9,609 nt of DNA, taken from positions 1 through 9,609 of the forward strand of contig SMWC01000044.1 in NCBI GenBank assembly GCA_004357505.1, in the 5' to 3' direction. The notes beneath the pieces were generated by a model. That model was not told where the DNA came from. It made no database searches and saw only the letters and a list, made by a program, of their open reading frames with translations. Position 1 is the first letter of the stretch. Each line of letters opens with the position of its first letter. This document shows positions 6,595 through 9,609 of this stretch, piece after piece. This DNA comes from Gammaproteobacteria bacterium (GTDB lineage Bacteria; Pseudomonadota; Gammaproteobacteria; Steroidobacterales; Rariloculaceae). The position numbers and the translations under genes were made by a program.

Positions 6595-7584
6595 ATGAGT
6601 GAGAAAGCCAAAGTCGTTCTTACCGACTACGTCTGGGAAGCTCTGGACGTCGAACATGAGATCCTCGGTGACCTGGCCGACATCGTCCCTATTCAGGTAA
6701 CCGACCCGGAACAGTTCTTCCCGGAAGCTGCGGATTGCGATGCCCTCCTTAATACCTACGCCGGACCGATCACCGCGAAGGTCATGGCGCAGATGCCGAA
6801 CTGTCGTGTGATTGCCCGCTACGGCATCGGTGTGGACACGATCGATCTGGACGCCGCCACCGCAGCCGGAATTATCGTCACGAATAATCCGACGTACTGC
6901 ATTGAAGAAGTCGCCGAACACACGATCGCGATGTTGCTAACCGCAGCACGGAAAGTTGCCTTCTACGACCGGCTCGTGCGCCAAGGCCACTGGGAAGTGC
7001 CCCCTGGAAAACCGATAATCCGGTTGGCGGGAAGCACCGTCGGACTCGTCGGCTACGGCAATATTGCCCGTCGCGTCGCAATAGCTGCGGCCGGACTGCA
7101 GATGCGCGTGCTGTTTTTCGATCCCTTTGTCGATAGCGGTCAGTTCGATACGCCTGGCGATAAGGTCGATCTGCCGAAGCTCTTGCAGGAGTCGGATTTC
7201 GTCTGCGTTCATGCGCCGTTGCTGCCGCAGACTCGTCACATGATAGCCGCAGACCAATTCGCGCAGATGAAAGAGACCGCTGTGCTCATCAACTGTTCGC
7301 GCGGCCCGATTGTCGATACCGATGCGCTCGTCAAGGCGCTCGACGAGAAGTCCATCGCAGGCTGCGCGCTGGATACGACGGATCCGGAACCGCTCACCGA
7401 GGATCATCCACTGCGGCAGCGAGACAACGTCATCATCAACCCCCACGTGGCCTGGTACAGCGAACAAGCGATGGCCGGCCTACAGGCGGGCGCACCAAAT
7501 GAGGTTCGCCGCGTACTGCAGGGAGAATGGCCTAAGAACGTCGTGAACAAGGCCGTCAAAGACAACAACCGCGCGGGCATCTAA
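6595..7584 (+). CDS. D-isomer-specific 2-hydroxyacid dehydrogenase (CtBP-like subgroup)
   Basis: This is a 329-residue NAD-dependent dehydrogenase interconverting a 2-oxoacid and a D-2-hydroxyacid. It has a split substrate domain (about 1-105 and 290-329) and a central Rossmann domain with GLVGYGNIARR (150-160) and an acidic Asp176 at the end of the second strand, which favours NAD over NADP. Catalytic residues are Arg236 (NCSRGPIVD), Glu265 (DPEPL) and His284 (NPHVAW). ARYGIGVDTIDLDAA (74-88) is a strong family signature resembling the C-terminal-binding-protein/phosphoglycerate dehydrogenase subgroup. The last glycine of GxGxxG is Ala158. GGAG at 6580-6583, beginning just after the upstream TAA, lies 11 bases before the ATG. 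The gene follows the PEP-synthase-like gene by 16 bases, so the two are surely co-transcribed. Substrate not predictable. Confidence 0.92.
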   Translation: MSEKAKVVLTDYVWEALDVEHEILGDLADIVPIQVTDPEQFFPEAADCDALLNTYAGPITAKVMAQMPNCRVIARYGIGVDTIDLDAATAAGIIVTNNPTYCIEEVAEHTIAMLLTAARKVAFYDRLVRQGHWEVPPGKPIIRLAGSTVGLVGYGNIARRVAIAAAGLQMRVLFFDPFVDSGQFDTPGDKVDLPKLLQESDFVCVHAPLLPQTRHMIAADQFAQMKETAVLINCSRGPIVDTDALVKALDEKSIAGCALDTTDPEPLTEDHPLRQRDNVIINPHVAWYSEQAMAGLQAGAPNEVRRVLQGEWPKNVVNKAVKDNNRAGI

Positions 7585-7689
7585 GCGAAACAGTGCCGCA
7601 GGGGGCGCACCAAGACAGCTCCCCGGCCGCGGGATTTGCCCCACCCATCAGGACGCCGGACTTAAGGAACCGCCGCCATGCTGCCGCTT

Positions 7690-8580
7690 CTACTTCGAGC
7701 AGTTTTGCAGGACAGCGTAAACGGCTGCAGTATCCTGCTGGTTGCGGCCTGCCTCTAGAGCGGCCTCATAGATCGGCTCGGTCGCGGAAAAAGTGGGGGT
7801 GGACACGCCGCAGTCAGCCACGAACTCGCGGATCAACGCCATGTCCTTTTGCCAGACTTCGAGCTTCATGGTTGCAGGCTCGTAGCTTTCGTCCACCATC
7901 ATCGGTGCGCGCATTTCGAAGATACGCGAAGTCCCTGCGCCGGAGGCCAGGATCTCACACAACGTGCTAGGGTCCAGCCCGCCTTTGACGCCGAGCAGGA
8001 TGGCCTCGGCGGCAGCAACATTGTGTATCGCAACGAGCAAGTTCGCGACGAGCTTCATTTTAGTGCCGTTACCAAACTCACCGAGATAGTGATTGACACG
8101 CGAGAAGCCGGAAAACACACCCGCAAACCGTTTACAGGCTTCGGCATCTCCGCTCGCGTACACGGCTAAATCGCGTGTCAATGCCTGCGCACCCGTGCCG
8201 CTCAGCGGACAATCGAGCAGCACGACACCAGCACCGTCCAAGCGTTCACGGTTAGCCTGTTTGCAGCTCAGCGGCAGCGTGCTCAGTTCGGCGACGACGA
8301 GGCCCCGCCGTTCCGACTCGGACACGCCGCCGATAGCGGCGACGGTCTGATCCAGGGCTTCTGAACTCGGCAGGCTCGTCAGTATCTGCCGGGCTTCGGC
8401 GATCAGCATTCGAGCAGCGTCGACGATCTCTACGCCGGCCGCCCGCGCCTCGTCACAACGCGCCGCATCCGGATCGAAGCCGATGACGCGATGTCCGGCC
8501 GCTACCAGATTGCGCGCTATCGTTCCACCCATAATGCCGAGGCCGATTACGCCGACTGACTCTGATTGTTTCTCTAACAT
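7690..8580 (-). CDS. 3-hydroxyisobutyrate dehydrogenase-family oxidoreductase
   Basis: This is a 296-residue beta-hydroxyacid dehydrogenase, full length for the family. The N-terminal Rossmann domain has GLGIMG at 13-18. Asp36 (GFDPD), in place of the common Asn-Arg, points to NAD rather than NADP. The substrate-binding loop DCPLSGTGAQA (123-133) carries SGT where most members have SGG. The catalytic Lys176 and Asn180 lie in GNGTKMKLVANLL (170-182). The helical C-terminal domain is intact to the end. Relatives oxidise 3-hydroxyisobutyrate, tartronate semialdehyde, gamma-hydroxybutyrate or similar; the exact substrate is unknown. AAAGAG (one mismatch from AAGGAG) lies 7 bases before the ATG, and the gene starts 15 bases after the stop of the broken TctC gene. 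It therefore likely shares a transcript coming from the TRAP genes. It converges with the 2-hydroxyacid dehydrogenase gene across 105 bases in which I see no clear element. Confidence 0.9.
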   Translation of the reverse strand: MLEKQSESVGVIGLGIMGGTIARNLVAAGHRVIGFDPDAARCDEARAAGVEIVDAARMLIAEARQILTSLPSSEALDQTVAAIGGVSESERRGLVVAELSTLPLSCKQANRERLDGAGVVLLDCPLSGTGAQALTRDLAVYASGDAEACKRFAGVFSGFSRVNHYLGEFGNGTKMKLVANLLVAIHNVAAAEAILLGVKGGLDPSTLCEILASGAGTSRIFEMRAPMMVDESYEPATMKLEVWQKDMALIREFVADCGVSTPTFSATEPIYEAALEAGRNQQDTAAVYAVLQNCSK

Positions 8581-8595
8581 CTGCCCACTCTTTCT

Positions 8596-9401
8596 CTACT
8601 GCCCAGCGATGGCTCGCACCAGCTCACCGTACTCCCGCGACTGCTCGATGCGCACGGCTTCGTAATCGACGCCGTCCATGTACTCGGCATTCTCACCCAG
8701 TCGCCGCATTGCCGCGAGGTAAGCCTCGTCACTCTGTAGCGCCGCGAACGCCCGCCGCAGTCTCATCAGCCTGTCCTCCGGAACACCGCTAGGGGCCATC
8801 ACGATGCGGTGTATATATCCGGTATTTGGCGACAAGCCAATCTCTACGAAAGACGGTACCCCTTCCACCGTCCTCTCAGGCCCCGCGGTCGCGAGAATTC
8901 GAACCTTCCCGGCCTCGACGTCCACGGCCACGGTAGCCGGAAACGCCATGGAGAAATCGACATCTCCCGCCATCAGCGCTGCTTTCGCCGGCCCGCCACC
9001 ACGATACGGAACCATGCGAAAACGCAATTCCAAATTTGCATGATCCGACGCGCGGGAACGAACAACGCGGCCCAGAGACCGCTGTGGGACATCCTGATCT
9101 GGCCGGGCCTCGCTCTCGCATCCGCCTCAAGCTGCGCCCAGGTTTCGTATGGCCCGTCCGCTCGCACGATGATGGCGATCTGGCCATAGTTGACACGGGC
9201 GACCGTCACGAGGTCTTCATTGGTATCGTAGTAATCGTTGCGAAACGTGTACTGATGCAGTTGGTCCCGGTAATTGTCTATGAAGACTAGCGTATAACCA
9301 TCCGGAGCTGCCTTAGTTGCCTCCAGCGTCCCTTTCTGCCCTGCCTGCCCTGGCACCAGCTTGATGAGCATGGGCCGGCCGATGGACGAAAAGTGATTCA
9401 A
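8596..9401 (-). pseudogene. TctC/Bug-type solute-binding protein, frameshifted and N-terminally truncated
   Basis: Two overlapping reading frames together encode one TctC-like (tripartite tricarboxylate transporter) periplasmic binding protein. The upstream part (frame from TTG 9401) has KAAPDGYTLVF (30-40) and RARPGQIRMSHSG (96-108). After about residue 122 its homology stops, and it runs as nonsense to a stop at 8973. The downstream part in the -1 frame (from about 9033) continues with RMVPYRGGGPAKAALMAGD, GKVRILATAGPER and VPSFVEIGL, ending at a TAG at 8596-8598. One extra base in the AAATTT run at 9032-9037 would join them into 268 residues. The AAATTT run in this frame does not form a standard -1 slippery heptamer. 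The first ~50 residues, including the signal peptide, are also missing: the frame begins at TTG 9401, just after the TRAP permease stop. A non-functional remnant is the best reading; a sequencing indel could explain the frameshift but not the missing N-terminus. Confidence 0.8.
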
Positions 9402-9410
9402 ATCAATGTT

Positions 9411-9609
9411 TTACAACATCATCTCCGGCAGCCAGCTTGCCAGTCCGGGAATCAACAGGAGCAGCGCGGCGACTCCCAGCATCATGATCCAGTAAGGTAT
9501 TGAACCGCGGAAGATATCGCCCAATGTGACCGACGAGTCCGGCACCGCAGCTTTCACGGTAAACACCAGCAGACCCATCGGCGGCGTCAACAGGCCGGCT
9601 TCGATGATC
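9411..9609 (-). CDS. TRAP transporter large permease (DctM-type), C-terminal end
   Basis: The last 65 residues of a minus-strand gene lie here; its 5' part is beyond the window. Reading from 9608, the protein begins IIEAGLLTPPMGLLVF, continues TVKAAVPDSSVTLGDIFRG, and ends in a hydrophobic helix YWIMMLGVAALLLLIPGLA followed by SWLPEMML and TAA (9411-9413). The GLLTPPMG motif, the DIFRG loop and the final transmembrane helix ending at SWLP are the standard C-terminus of DctM, the 12-helix, Na+-coupled permease subunit of TRAP carboxylate transporters. The DctQ and DctP partners would be expected upstream, outside the window. The gene lies immediately before the TctC-like remnant, in the same reading frame. 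It is too short for the reaction or substrate to be judged. Confidence 0.82.
   Translation of the reverse strand, partial: IIEAGLLTPPMGLLVFTVKAAVPDSSVTLGDIFRGSIPYWIMMLGVAALLLLIPGLASWLPEMML

Noticed and set aside
7585..7689. Terminator or small RNA between the two convergent dehydrogenase genes
   Set aside because: I found no stem longer than about 6 bases with a sensible loop, no T-tract and no promoter-like pair.
9030..9037. Programmed -1 ribosomal frameshift in the TctC-like gene
   Set aside because: In the reading frame used, the AAATTT run is read CAA ATT TGG, which does not form an XXXYYYZ slippery heptamer. The gene also lacks its signal peptide, so decay or an indel is simpler.

Overview
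The window looks like part of a proteobacterial chromosome. It has moderately high GC, densely packed genes, clear Shine-Dalgarno sites, TRAP and TctC-type transporter genes, a DUF6152 exported protein and a TPR protein of a kind common in environmental Gamma- and Alphaproteobacteria. I cannot name a species. There are no rRNA or tRNA genes, no CRISPR array and no recognisable insertion sequence.

Layout: (1) 1-732 (+) is the C-terminal part of a TPR protein. (2) 766-1545 (-) is a short-chain dehydrogenase, convergent with the TPR gene and divergent from (3) 1663-2631 (+), a cyclase-family hydrolase (kynurenine-formamidase-like fold) with altered metal ligands. (4) 2653-3681 (-) is an exported DUF6152 protein, convergent with the cyclase, with a TTG start. 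(5) 3682-4003 is a 322-base divergent intergenic region carrying a palindrome that may be an operator. (6) 4004-7584 (+) is a tight three-gene operon: an M24 (creatinase/prolidase fold) enzyme, a two-domain PEP-synthase-like phosphotransferase, and a D-2-hydroxyacid dehydrogenase. (7) 7690-9609 (-) is a second gene string, transcribed from outside the window inward: the end of a TRAP large permease (dctM), a frameshifted and N-terminally truncated TctC-type solute-binding protein, and a 3-hydroxyisobutyrate-dehydrogenase-family enzyme.

Taken together, this resembles a small-molecule catabolic locus. It has a carboxylate importer (TRAP), hydrolase-type enzymes (cyclase family, M24), an ATP/PEP-type phosphotransferase-like protein and three NAD(P)-dependent oxidoreductases. 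The substrate cannot be read from the sequence, and the pathway is inferred only from gene neighbourhood. The most unusual points are two hydrolase-fold enzymes whose classical metal ligands are changed (Asp to Cys in the M24 protein, two His to Gln in the cyclase), the PEP-synthase-like protein that has only the nucleotide-binding and swivelling-His domains, and the broken TctC gene joined directly to a TRAP permease gene.
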